DNA from: Micavibrio aeruginosavorus
GTDB taxonomy: Bacteria; Pseudomonadota; Alphaproteobacteria; Micavibrionales; Micavibrionaceae
Direction: 5' to 3'
Length of the DNA: 64,000 nucleotides
Assembly: GCA_016432265.1 (NCBI GenBank)
Contig: CP066681.1
Location: forward strand, 1,390,342 to 1,454,341
Shown here: piece by piece, positions 48,062-57,800 of the stretch
Numbering within the stretch: position 1 is the stretch's first letter
How the letters are laid out: every line of letters starts with the position of its first letter
The notes under the pieces: generated by a model
The model's database searches: none
Told to the model about the DNA's origin: nothing
The model's input: the letters and a program-made list of their open reading frames with translations, nothing else
Made by a program: the position numbers and the translations under genes

Positions 48062-48816
48062 GTATTCACTGGAAAATAGAGAACTTCGCCGTTCTGCCCT
48101 CGACGCAGGATATGGTCAAGGATCGGGCGCTGGAAGGAGAGGACGAGGGCCTGGTTGTTCAGGCTTTAACCCAGTCAGAAGGGCGCGGGCGCCACGGCAA
48201 TGAATGGTTTTCCCCGATGGGCAACCTGCATATGTCTGTTCTCCTGCGGCCGCTCTGCACGGCGGATCTTGCCGGGCAGATTTCCTTTATCGTGGCCTTG
48301 GCGGTTTCGGAGGCGATGGATGAATTCATCGCGCCAGGGCATAAGAAAACCTTGAAATGGCCGAACGATATCATGATCGACGGCAAGAAATGCGCCGGTA
48401 TCCTGCTGGAGTCTGAACTATCGCCCAAGGGGTTGGTCGGGCATCTGGTTGTGGGGGTGGGGGTTAACATTCTCTCCGCCCCGGAAGGACGCATATGTAT
48501 CAAGGACGTGGCGGGGGAGGGGCGCCTGGCGGTTCACCCGTTCCGTGATCGGGTACTGCATTATCTGGATACCTACTATCTCGCCTGGAAAGCGCAAGGT
48601 TTCGCCCCGATCCGCAAGGCATGGCTGGCGCAGGCCCATGGCATAGGCCATAAACTGACTGCCCGCCTGCCGCAACGAGAGGAAAAGGGCATTTTCCGGG
48701 GTCTGGATGAGGCAGGCGGACTGATTCTCGAAGTTTCCGGCGATAAACAAATTGTCATTCGCGCCGGAGAAATCTATTTTGAAGAACCTGAAACAGCACC
48801 GCACAGATTGCATTGA
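48058..48816 (+). CDS. birA: Biotin--[acetyl-CoA-carboxylase] ligase
   Basis: This enzyme attaches biotin to the carboxyl carrier protein of acetyl-CoA carboxylase. The 252-residue protein has QSEGRGRHGNEWFSP (biotinyl-AMP loop) and LKWPNDIMIDGKKCAGILLE. It lacks the N-terminal helix-turn-helix, so it is a class I ligase without repressor function. The start overlaps the nuoN stop, a common alphaproteobacterial arrangement. Confidence 0.93.
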   Translation: MSIHWKIENFAVLPSTQDMVKDRALEGEDEGLVVQALTQSEGRGRHGNEWFSPMGNLHMSVLLRPLCTADLAGQISFIVALAVSEAMDEFIAPGHKKTLKWPNDIMIDGKKCAGILLESELSPKGLVGHLVVGVGVNILSAPEGRICIKDVAGEGRLAVHPFRDRVLHYLDTYYLAWKAQGFAPIRKAWLAQAHGIGHKLTARLPQREEKGIFRGLDEAGGLILEVSGDKQIVIRAGEIYFEEPETAPHRLH

Positions 48817-48818
48817 TA

Positions 48819-50513
48819 ATGGCAAAGCTTACGCCCGCACAGGCGCTCGGTCTTGATCCGCAGCAGATTTACTTCATTCCCCTGGGCGGGAGTGAGCAGT
48901 TCGGCGTCAACTTCAATCTGTATGCCAGCGATGGGCATTGGCTGGCGGTGGATTGCGGGATGGGTTTCGCCGACGAGAAGTTTCCCGGCATCGATATCGT
49001 TTTACCAGACCCGGTTTTCATCGAGCCTTACGTCGATCAGCTTTCCGCACTTATCATTACGCACGCCCATGAAGATCATATCGGGGCTGTGGCGCACCTG
49101 TGGCCGCGCTTGCGCTGCCCGATTTATTGCACGGAATTCACGGCATCGGTGTTGAAGCGCAAGATCGATGAAATTCCGGCCAGCCGCGATGCCGACATCC
49201 ATATCGTTGAAGCGGGGGCGCAATTCAAAGTCAAAGGGTTTACCCTGGAATTCATCCATGTGTCTCATTCCATTCCGGACACGGTGGCCTTGCTGATTGA
49301 AACCAAGGCGGGCCGGGTTTTGCATAGCGGCGACTGGAACCTCGATCCGACGCCGGTTTTGGGAAAGCCGACCGACGAAGAGGCGTTGAAGCGGATCGGC
49401 GCGCGCGGGGTGCTGGCTTATATCGGTGATTCAACCAATGCCGAGGTGCCAGGGCGCACCGGAACGGAAGCCGACGTCGAGAAGGGGCTGGCCAAGGTTT
49501 TTGCGGAGTGCAAGGGGCGGATTGGCATCACGGTGTTCGCATCCAATATCGCTCGTGTTCAAAGCATTGTTAGGGCGGCGAAGTCCTGTGATCGCCGCGT
49601 GGCACTGGTCGGGCGGTCGCTGCATGCGATGGTGGCATCGGCGGTGGATTCCGGTTACCTGCGCGATATTCCCGACTTTGTCGACGACGAAGAAATCGGT
49701 TATTTGCCGGAAGACAGGCAGGTCATGATTATCACCGGATCTCAGGGGGAGGCACGCGCCGCATTATCGCGCATATCGCGCGGCGATCACCCCGACATCG
49801 TCTTTGGCAGAGGCGATACGGTGATTTTCTCGTCACGGGCGATTCCCGGCAATGAAAAAGAAATCAACGCCGTGCGCAATAATCTGAGCGCCGCAGGGGT
49901 GCGTGTCATCACGCCGAATGATACCGAGCATTGCATTCATGTCTCCGGCCACCCGTGCCGCGGCGAGATTGTCGATATGATCAGCTGGGTCAAGCCTGCG
50001 CTGGTGGTGCCTGTGCATGGCGAACGCGTCATGCTGGAGGCGCAAGCCGAACTGGCGCGCACATGCCAGATTCCCCATGTTCTCGTGCCGAACAACGGCT
50101 CGGTGATTTGTCTGGGGCCGGGAAAACCTGAAATTATCGATCACGTTCAGACAGGTTTGCTTGCCGTTGAAAAGAACCGGATCATTAGCACGAGCCATAA
50201 TTCGATCAGCGAGCGGCGAAAACTGCAGTTCAGCGGCACTGTTCATGTGACGCTTGTGGTCAACGGGCGTGGCGATCTGGTGGCCGATCCGCAAGTATCG
50301 ACTGTGGGCTTACTGGATGAAGATAATCCCGAAGAGAAAAAAATCCTGGGAGGCATAATCGATGAGATTGAAGACACGCTTGCCGACATGGAACGGGAAG
50401 ATTTGTACGATGATCATGCCATGCACGAGGAAGTGCGTATCGGTGTGCGCCGTTATGTCCAGATGGTGCTGGGCATGAAGCCGAAAACGACAGTGCATGT
50501 GGTGCGGGTATGA
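48819..50513 (+). CDS. rnj: Ribonuclease J
   Basis: RNase J is a 5'-3' exo- and endoribonuclease of RNA maturation. The 564-residue protein has the metallo-beta-lactamase motif HAHEDH (His82, His84, Asp86, His87), HSIPDTVAL and HSGDWNLDP. The beta-CASP part follows with VFASNIARVQ, TGSQGEARAALSR, HVSGHPCRGE and PVHGERVML. A C-terminal domain completes it. A TTG at 48813 would add two residues. It follows birA and precedes a DUF1467 gene. Confidence 0.94.
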   Translation: MAKLTPAQALGLDPQQIYFIPLGGSEQFGVNFNLYASDGHWLAVDCGMGFADEKFPGIDIVLPDPVFIEPYVDQLSALIITHAHEDHIGAVAHLWPRLRCPIYCTEFTASVLKRKIDEIPASRDADIHIVEAGAQFKVKGFTLEFIHVSHSIPDTVALLIETKAGRVLHSGDWNLDPTPVLGKPTDEEALKRIGARGVLAYIGDSTNAEVPGRTGTEADVEKGLAKVFAECKGRIGITVFASNIARVQSIVRAAKSCDRRVALVGRSLHAMVASAVDSGYLRDIPDFVDDEEIGYLPEDRQVMIITGSQGEARAALSRISRGDHPDIVFGRGDTVIFSSRAIPGNEKEINAVRNNLSAAGVRVITPNDTEHCIHVSGHPCRGEIVDMISWVKPALVVPVHGERVMLEAQAELARTCQIPHVLVPNNGSVICLGPGKPEIIDHVQTGLLAVEKNRIISTSHNSISERRKLQFSGTVHVTLVVNGRGDLVADPQVSTVGLLDEDNPEEKKILGGIIDEIEDTLADMEREDLYDDHAMHEEVRIGVRRYVQMVLGMKPKTTVHVVRV

Positions 50514-50776
50514 GTTGGGTTTCAGGAATTTTTGTCTATTTCATCACCTACTGGACGATTTTATTCGCCATATTGCCGTGGGGCAATCATGCCGATCCGA
50601 ATCCGGCGATAGGTCACGCGCCGAGCGCGCCTGCCAATCCGCGCCTGAAGCAAAAATTCATCGCGACGGCGATTGTGTCGGCTATAATCTGGCTGGTGAT
50701 TTTTGCCTTGGTTAAAGTCGAGGTTATCAGCTTTCACGACGCTGCCAGGCAAATGTCTGTGGAGATGAAGCAATGA
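50510..50776 (+). CDS. DUF1467 family small membrane protein
   Basis: The 88-residue protein MSWVSGIFVYFITYWTILFA has two helices (about 4-24 and 51-71) with the conserved LPWGNHADPNPAIGHAPSAP between them. This is the DUF1467 pattern of alphaproteobacteria, usually beside rnj and proS as here. The ATG overlaps the RNase J stop. Function unknown. Confidence 0.88.
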   Translation: MSWVSGIFVYFITYWTILFAILPWGNHADPNPAIGHAPSAPANPRLKQKFIATAIVSAIIWLVIFALVKVEVISFHDAARQMSVEMKQ

Positions 50777-51321
50777 CCCGCCTTATCTTCCTGATCCTTG
50801 CCACGACGGTTTTGTCTTTGCCTTTGCCTGTATCGGCGCAGAACGATCTGGCGTTGTGCAGGCTGCGTGCCCAGCACATGGCGCGGACGGATGCGGCCTA
50901 CCAGCCCGGCGTTGACGTGCATGGCAAGCCGGTCGTACCGGCGGACGTGAGTGCGGTTCCGGCGATGATTCCCGATGTCGTGAAGATTCCGATCAGTATC
51001 GATCTGGCGCAGCGGCTGGGGCAGGTTCCGGCGGGCGCTGAATTGAAGACGGAAACAGGTATGGTCGAAGTTCACCGCGACGGGCGTGTGACCTATAACG
51101 GTGTGGATCTGACGCAGCAGACGAATGCGGTTTGCGGTGGCGATGCGGGCTTGCCTGCGGAATCTGCCGCCAGCGAGGCCGGTTTGCCGCCTCAGACGTT
51201 GGGACAATCGCCGGTAGAAGCGGCACCGACGACGATGGAAGCCGCGCGACCGCAACCGCCGGCCACGGAAACAACAGCAACAGATCAACAAAATGACATT
51301 ATTTGGGGCGAAGGATATTGA
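50773..51321 (+). CDS. Exported hypothetical protein, 182 residues
   Basis: The ATG overlaps the DUF1467 stop (ATGA). A signal peptide (MTRLIFLILATTVLSLPLPV) ends near SAQ. The mature domain has two Cys (ALCRLRA and AVCGGD), PISIDLAQRLGQVPAG and VHRDGRVTYNGVDL, followed by a Pro/Ala/Thr-rich low-complexity tail. Location between DUF1467 and proS is typical for an uncharacterised alphaproteobacterial periplasmic protein. No function assigned. Confidence 0.75.
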   Translation: MTRLIFLILATTVLSLPLPVSAQNDLALCRLRAQHMARTDAAYQPGVDVHGKPVVPADVSAVPAMIPDVVKIPISIDLAQRLGQVPAGAELKTETGMVEVHRDGRVTYNGVDLTQQTNAVCGGDAGLPAESAASEAGLPPQTLGQSPVEAAPTTMEAARPQPPATETTATDQQNDIIWGEGY

Positions 51322-51322
51322 T

Positions 51323-52807
51323 ATGACAGCACAAGCGCAAAAAACAGATGTAAAGAAGGCTGCAAAAACCGCGGTTACACCGACCCGGGAAGATAACTTT
51401 CCGGAATGGTATCAGGCGGTCATCAAGGCTGCGGATTTTTCCGAGAACTCGCCCGTGCGCGGCTGCATGGTGATCAAGCCTTATGGTTATGCCTTGTGGG
51501 AAAATATCCAGCGTGCGCTGGATGATAAGATCAAGGAGCAGGGCGTGCAGAACGCCTATTTCCCGCTGCTGATCCCCCTTTCTTTCATCAGCAAGGAGGC
51601 TGAGCATATTGACGGCTTCGCCAAGGAATGCGCGGTCGTGACGCACCACCGGCTGGAAAAAGGCCCGGATGGAAAGCTGGTTCCCGCCAAGGACGCAGCA
51701 CTGGAGGAGCCGTTTATCATCCGCCCGACATCGGAGACGATTATCGGCGACTCGATGGCGAAATGGGTGCAATCCTATCGCGATCTGCCGTTATTGCTGA
51801 ATCAATGGGCGAATGTGATGCGGTGGGAAATGCGCCCGCGCATGTTCCTGCGCACGACAGAGTTCCTGTGGCAGGAGGGCCATAACGCCTTCGCAACCCG
51901 AGACGAAGCCTATGCCGACATGATCAAGATGCTCGACGTTTATAACGATGTTTATGAGAACTATCTGGCGATTGGCGGAATCAAGGGTGAAAAGACCGCC
52001 GACGAGCGCTTCCCCGGCGCCGATAACAGCATTACCATTGAAGCCATGATGCAGGATGGCAAGGCGTTGCAGGCCTGCACTTCGCATAATCTGGGCCAGC
52101 ACTTTGCCAAGTCCTTCAATATCCAGTATCAGGGCATCGATGGTCAGATGCACACGTGTCATACCACGTCATGGGGTTTCTCGACTCGTTCGGTGGGCGG
52201 TTTGATCATGTCGCATGCCGACGATGACGGCATGGTGATGCCGCCGAAAATCGCTCCGCATCAGGTGGCGATCATTCCGATCGTGCGTGATGAAGGCGCC
52301 GCCATTTTCGATCATTGCCGTAAATTAGCTGAACGCCTGAAATCAAAAGGTATTCGTGTGCAGCTTGATTGTTCGGATGCGCGCTCGACCGATAAAATGT
52401 GGGATGCGATAAAGAAAGGCGTTCCCGTGCGTGTTGAAATCGGCCAGCGCGAAATGGACGAAGGCAAACTGACCTATGTGCGGCGGGATTTGGGTAAAGA
52501 TTCCAAGGCCACAGTCGGCACTGATGAGTTTGTAAGCGCTATACAAGGTGTTCTGGATACCATGCAGGCCGATATGCTGAGGCGCAACCGCGATTTCTGC
52601 CGCGCGAACATCCACGATGTAAAGACGCTGGCGGATATTGACGATTTTTTCAGGAAGGGCGGTTTCGGGTTCTGCCGCATCGATAGCGATGTCAGCCTGA
52701 AAGACCCCGAAGGATTTAAGAAACTCAAAGGCGACCATTCGGTATCGCACCGCTGCATGCCGTTTGAAAATGAAGGCAAAAAGGTCTTGATCGGGAAATC
52801 TTATTGA
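51323..52807 (+). CDS. proS: Prolyl-tRNA synthetase, archaeal/eukaryal type
   Basis: ProRS charges tRNA-Pro. The 494-residue protein starts with a Lys/Ala-rich leader, then DNFPEWYQAVIKAADFSEN and SPVRGCMVIKPYGYALWENI. Class II motif 2 (NVMRWEMRPRMFLRTTEFLW) and motif 3 follow. The C-terminus ends VLIGKSY with the terminal Tyr of the archaeal/eukaryal group, and the bacterial editing insertion is absent. AAGGA precedes the ATG; an in-frame ATG at 51293 lies inside the previous gene. Alphaproteobacteria usually have the short bacterial form, so this type is unexpected. Confidence 0.92.
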   Translation: MTAQAQKTDVKKAAKTAVTPTREDNFPEWYQAVIKAADFSENSPVRGCMVIKPYGYALWENIQRALDDKIKEQGVQNAYFPLLIPLSFISKEAEHIDGFAKECAVVTHHRLEKGPDGKLVPAKDAALEEPFIIRPTSETIIGDSMAKWVQSYRDLPLLLNQWANVMRWEMRPRMFLRTTEFLWQEGHNAFATRDEAYADMIKMLDVYNDVYENYLAIGGIKGEKTADERFPGADNSITIEAMMQDGKALQACTSHNLGQHFAKSFNIQYQGIDGQMHTCHTTSWGFSTRSVGGLIMSHADDDGMVMPPKIAPHQVAIIPIVRDEGAAIFDHCRKLAERLKSKGIRVQLDCSDARSTDKMWDAIKKGVPVRVEIGQREMDEGKLTYVRRDLGKDSKATVGTDEFVSAIQGVLDTMQADMLRRNRDFCRANIHDVKTLADIDDFFRKGGFGFCRIDSDVSLKDPEGFKKLKGDHSVSHRCMPFENEGKKVLIGKSY

Positions 52808-52808
52808 T

Positions 52809-54047
52809 ATGTTTTCACCTTTTGAATTCATGCTGGCGGGGCGGTATTTGCGGGCGCGCAAGGCGGAAGGCTTTGTGTCCGTGATCGCCGGATTTTCTTT
52901 CCTGGGCATCATGCTGGGCGTGGCGACGCTGATTATCGTCATGTCGGTGATGAACGGTTTCCGGCAAGAGTTGATTACCCGCATTCTGGGATTGAACGGG
53001 CATTTAAGCGTCTATAGCAGCATGCCGCTGCAGGATTATAACGTCATGTCGCTGCGTTTGGAGGAACTTGAGGGTATCGCCTCGGTTTCACCGTTGATCG
53101 AGAGCCAGGTGCTGGTCACGGTGAACGGCCATTCAGCGGGCGCGCTGGTCAGGGGCATGAGGCCGGCGGACTTCGCCCGTAAGCCGATTATCTCGACCTC
53201 TATCAAGGATGGGGATATCGGCAGTTTCACCGACGGGAATGTTGCGATCGGCGTGAAGATGGCGCAAAAATTCGGGCTGATCGTGGGCGACCCGATTACC
53301 CTGCTGGCGCCAAAGGGCAAAGCCGGGCCGTTTGGCACCATTCCGCGTTCGCGCACCTTTACGGTGGGGATGATTTTCGATGTGGGGATGTTCGAGTATG
53401 ACAGCGGTTTTGTGTTTATGCCGCTGGATAGCGCCCAGATATTCTTCCAGATGCCGCAGGGTGTGTCTTCGCTTGAGGTGATTACCGATAACCCGGCCCA
53501 TGTCGCCGATGCGCGGCGCCGTGTGACGGAGGCCATCGCCGGGGAAGCCGGAGTTTACGATTGGCGCGATATGAACGGCAGCTTCTTCAACGCCCTGCAG
53601 GTGGAACGCAACGTGATGTTCCTGATTCTGACCATGATTATTCTGGTGGCGGCATTCAATATTATTTCCTCGATGATCATGCTGGTAAAGGATAAGGGGC
53701 GCGATATCGCGATCATGCGCACCATGGGCGCCACGCGCGGCAGCATGATGCGCATTTTCATGATGACGGGGGCCAGTATCGGTCTGGTGGGCACGGTCGT
53801 GGGGTCTTTTGCCGGCATTCTGTTCGCCGACAACATAGAAACCATCCGGCAATGGCTGCAGGGGTTGACCGGCACGGACTTGTTCTCGGAGGAAATTTAT
53901 TTCCTTTCGAAGCTGCCTGCGATTATCGATTGGCAGGAAGTGATCGCCGTTATCGCCATGGCTTTTACGCTTTCCATCCTTGCCACGATCTATCCGGCGT
54001 GGCGGGCGGCAAGGCTCGATCCCGTGGAGGCTTTAAGATATGAGTAG
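52809..54047 (+). CDS. lolC: Lipoprotein-releasing ABC transporter permease
   Basis: The LolCDE complex extracts lipoproteins from the inner membrane for the LolA carrier. This 412-residue protein has one N-terminal helix (VIAGFSFLGIMLGVATLIIV), a large periplasmic domain (about 50-260), and three C-terminal helices in a FtsX fold with KDKGRDIAIMRTMGATRGS. Only one permease gene is present, so it may act as a homodimeric LolF-like protein. The stop overlaps lolD by 8 bp. Confidence 0.93.
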   Translation: MFSPFEFMLAGRYLRARKAEGFVSVIAGFSFLGIMLGVATLIIVMSVMNGFRQELITRILGLNGHLSVYSSMPLQDYNVMSLRLEELEGIASVSPLIESQVLVTVNGHSAGALVRGMRPADFARKPIISTSIKDGDIGSFTDGNVAIGVKMAQKFGLIVGDPITLLAPKGKAGPFGTIPRSRTFTVGMIFDVGMFEYDSGFVFMPLDSAQIFFQMPQGVSSLEVITDNPAHVADARRRVTEAIAGEAGVYDWRDMNGSFFNALQVERNVMFLILTMIILVAAFNIISSMIMLVKDKGRDIAIMRTMGATRGSMMRIFMMTGASIGLVGTVVGSFAGILFADNIETIRQWLQGLTGTDLFSEEIYFLSKLPAIIDWQEVIAVIAMAFTLSILATIYPAWRAARLDPVEALRYE

Positions 54048-54759
54048 CGATACCGCATTATTCAAACCTACGATCGTCCCTTCGCAAAAACTTCTGGACG
54101 TGCAGGGGCTGGAGCGTACGTTTTCGCAGGGCGGGGAAACCCTGACGGTGCTCAAGGATCTGAGCTTGTCGATTGACAAAGGCGAGATGGTGGCGCTTGT
54201 CGGCCCCAGCGGCGCCGGAAAATCGACTTTGCTGCAGATGGTTGGTTTGCTGGACTCGCCGACCCGGGGCAGCATCCGGATCAATGGTGTGGAAGTCAGC
54301 GGCCAGAACGATCAGCAGCGCACAATGCTACGCCGCGAATTTATCGGGTTTGTCTATCAGTTCCACTATCTGCTTCCTGAGTTCTCGGCTCTTGAAAATG
54401 TTGTCTTGCCACAGATGATCGCCGGAAAATCCCGGGCCCAGGCACGCGAGCACGCAACCAAGTTGCTGAAAGCTTTGGGGCTGGGTCATCGTCTCGATCA
54501 TCGCCCGGCGCGGCTTTCCGGCGGCGAGCAGCAGCGCGTAGCGATTGCCCGTGCGCTGGCTAACAACCCGAAACTCCTGCTGGCGGATGAACCGACCGGC
54601 AACCTTGATCCGCAAACCGCGGCAGATGTGTTCGAAATTCTCGTCGAACTGGTTAAAACCACGGGCATTGGCGCGCTTGTGGCGACCCATAACCTCGATC
54701 TGGCTGAAAAGATGGATAGGATATTCGAGCTTAAGGGCGGCAAGTTGCTGGTTTATTAA
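54040..54759 (+). CDS. lolD: Lipoprotein-releasing ABC transporter ATP-binding protein
   Basis: LolD (239 residues) powers lipoprotein release. Walker A GPSGAGKST lies at about residues 55-63, the Q-loop in FVYQFHYLLPEFSALENV, the ABC signature LSGGEQQRVAIARAL and Walker B LLADEPTGNLD. FHYLLPEF is the LolD form of the Q-loop region. It starts inside the end of the permease gene. Confidence 0.95.
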   Translation: MSSDTALFKPTIVPSQKLLDVQGLERTFSQGGETLTVLKDLSLSIDKGEMVALVGPSGAGKSTLLQMVGLLDSPTRGSIRINGVEVSGQNDQQRTMLRREFIGFVYQFHYLLPEFSALENVVLPQMIAGKSRAQAREHATKLLKALGLGHRLDHRPARLSGGEQQRVAIARALANNPKLLLADEPTGNLDPQTAADVFEILVELVKTTGIGALVATHNLDLAEKMDRIFELKGGKLLVY

Positions 54760-54825
54760 GGTTTTTTGGGGTTAATATTTTCCACGGCCCTTGGATTTTA
54801 GCCATTTTTGGTCTTAAATGGGGTC

Positions 54826-57800
54826 ATGCCCGACAGCCCCGCGCCATTCATCCATCTGCACACGCATTCCGCTTATTCACTGGCGGAGGGTGCGATCAAA
54901 ACCAAGGCGATCATCAAGTTGTGCCAGCAATTTGACATGCCCGCTGTCGCGGTCACCGACACGGGCAACTTGTTTGGCGCGCTGGAATTCGCGATGGAGG
55001 CGGCCAAGGGGGGATTGCAGCCTATTTTAGGGTGTCAGATTCAACTCGGCCTTGAAGGACATCAGCTTGTCTTGCTGGCGCAGACCGAGGCGGGGTATCG
55101 CAACCTTTGCATTCTGGTGAGCCGATCCTTTATGGAGGCAGGCTCGAACGAACAACCGCATATAGACTGGGAGAAGCTGGAGACATTTTCTGCGGGCCTT
55201 ATTTGCCTGTCGGGCGGGGTCAAAGGCCCGATCGGGCAATATTTGCTGCACAACCAGCCCCGGCAGGCCGAAGAAGCCGCCAAACGGTTGAAAAAAATAT
55301 TCAAGGGCCGGCTTTACATTGAAATCCAGCGCCATGGTATGCCGGAAGAAAACCGGATTGAGGAGGGATTGATCGATCTGGCGTACAAACACGATATTCC
55401 ACTGGTGGCGACCAATGATTGCTACTTCTCGGAGCGCGGCATGTACGAGGCGCATGACGCTCTGCTGTGCATAGCCGAAGGCCGTTATGTAACCGAGTCT
55501 GACCGGCGCAAGGTGACGCCCGAGCATTATTTCAAATCGCCGGAGGAAATGATCGCTCTTTTCGCCGATTTGCCTGAGGCTATACAGAATACTGTCATCA
55601 TCGCGCAGCGTTGCAGTTACCTGCTCAAGGCGATCAACCCGATGCTCCCGCCTTTTCAGACAGAGAGCGGATGCAGTGAAACAGATGAATTGGTTGCGCA
55701 ATCGCGCGAGGGGCTGGATTGGCGCCTTAACAACTTCGTCTTTACTGAAGGGATGGACGATGCGGCGCGCGAAATGGCGGCCAAGCCGTATCACGAGCGG
55801 CTGCAATTTGAACTGGACACCATCATCAAGATGGGCTTTCCCGGCTATTTCCTGATCGTTTCCGATTTTATCAAGTGGGCAAAGGACAACAACATCCCCG
55901 TCGGGCCGGGACGGGGGTCGGGCGCGGGATCGGTTGTGGCGTGGGCGCTCAAGATCACCGACCTTGATCCCTTGCGGTTCAATCTGCTGTTCGAGCGTTT
56001 CTTGAATCCCGAGCGCGTGTCGATGCCGGATTTCGATGTAGACTTCTGTCAGGATCGCCGTGAGGAAGTTATCCAGTATGTGCGTCGTCGCTATGGCAAC
56101 GATCGCGTGGCGCAGATCATTACATTCGGGCAATTGAAGGCGCGGGCAGTCGTCCGGGATGTGGGTCGGGTTCTGCAGATGCCTTACGGGCAGGTTGACC
56201 GGATCGCGAAAATGATCCCGAACAATCCGGCCAACCCGATCACGCTCGAAGAAGCGCTGGAGCATGACGCTGATCTGCGCGCCGAGCGCGACCGCGAAGA
56301 AACAACGGCGAAGCTGATTGATATCGCCCTGCAGCTTGAAGGGCTATACCGTCACGCTTCGACCCATGCCGCCGGGGTGGTGATCAGCGGTAAACCGCTT
56401 GAAGAATTGGTGCCGCTCTATCGCGATCCGTCGTCCGACATGCCGGTAACGCAGTTCAACATGAAATATATCGAGCAGGCCGGGCTTCTGAAATTCGATT
56501 TTCTGGGGCTGAAAACCATGACTGTGGTGCAGAAATCGGTCGAGTTCATCAAGAAGGCGCAGGGGCGGGATGTGAATATCCTGCGGGTGCCGCTGGATGA
56601 TGAAAAAACCTATAGAATTATGAGCGAGGGCAAAACCACCGGTGTGTTTCAGGTGGAAAGCTCGGGCATGCGCCATACGCTGATGAGCATGAAACCCAAC
56701 CGCTTCGAAGATATCATCGCGCTGGTGGCGCTCTACCGGCCCGGCCCGATGGACAATATACCGCGTTATATCGAGATCAAGGAGGGGAAAACCGAGCCGG
56801 ATTACATGCATCCGAAACTGAAACCTTATCTGGAAGAAACTTACGGTATCATGGTTTACCAGGAACAGGTGATGCAGGCGGCGCAGGCGCTTGCCGGCTA
56901 TACGCTTGGCGGCGCCGACTTGTTGCGCCGCGCCATGGGCAAGAAAATTCAGGCGGAGATGGACGCGCAGCGGCAGAAGTTCATTGAAGGGGCCGGTGTT
57001 CACAGCGGTGTGCCGCCGGAGCGCGCCTCGGAAATTTTCGATCAGATCGACAAGTTTGCGGGGTATGGTTTTAACAAGTCGCATGCTGCCGCCTACGCGC
57101 TGATTTCTTACTGGACGGGGTGGCTGAAGGCGAACTATCCGGTCGAGTTCATGGCGGCCTCAATGACGCTGGATATGGGTAATACCGACAAGCTCGCCGT
57201 TTTCAAGCAAGAGCTTGATAAGATGGGCATTCCGTTATTGCCTCCAGACATCAATCAGTCTGAGGTTGAATTCGCTGTCGAAGGCAACGCTGTGCGCTAC
57301 GCTCTGGCGGCCCTAAAGGGGATCGGCGTGCTGGCGATGGAGGGGTTGATCGCCGAGCGCCGCGCCCGCGGGCCATACAAGTCAATGGCTGATTTGGCCA
57401 GCCGGATCGATCCAAGCCTGATGAATCGCCGCCAATTCGAACAGTTGGCCGCTGCCGGAGCTTTTGATAGTTTTAAAGTCAGGCGGGCGCAGGCCTTCGC
57501 CGCAGCAGAAACGATTTTACGCCATGCCCAGTCTCTGGCGCAGGAGCGTGCCAGCGGGCAGGCCAGTTTATTTGGCGGCCCTGCTGAAGCGCAAACGCAA
57601 CTTATGCCGGAATTGCCGGAAATCCATGAATGGGATCCGCTGGAAAAACTCTCGCATGAATTTGATGCTGTTGGATTTTACCTCTCGGCGCATCCGCTTG
57701 ATACCAAAGCCGCGCAGCTCGAGCGCATGAATATCCTCAATACTGCGCAGGTGCAGGAACTGGTTAATAGCCGTGGAAGCGCCATGGTCGATATGGCAGG

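Noticed and set aside
55027-56265. Open frame of 412 codons on the minus strand
   Set aside because: Antisense to the catalytic part of dnaE; composition is that of a shadow frame.
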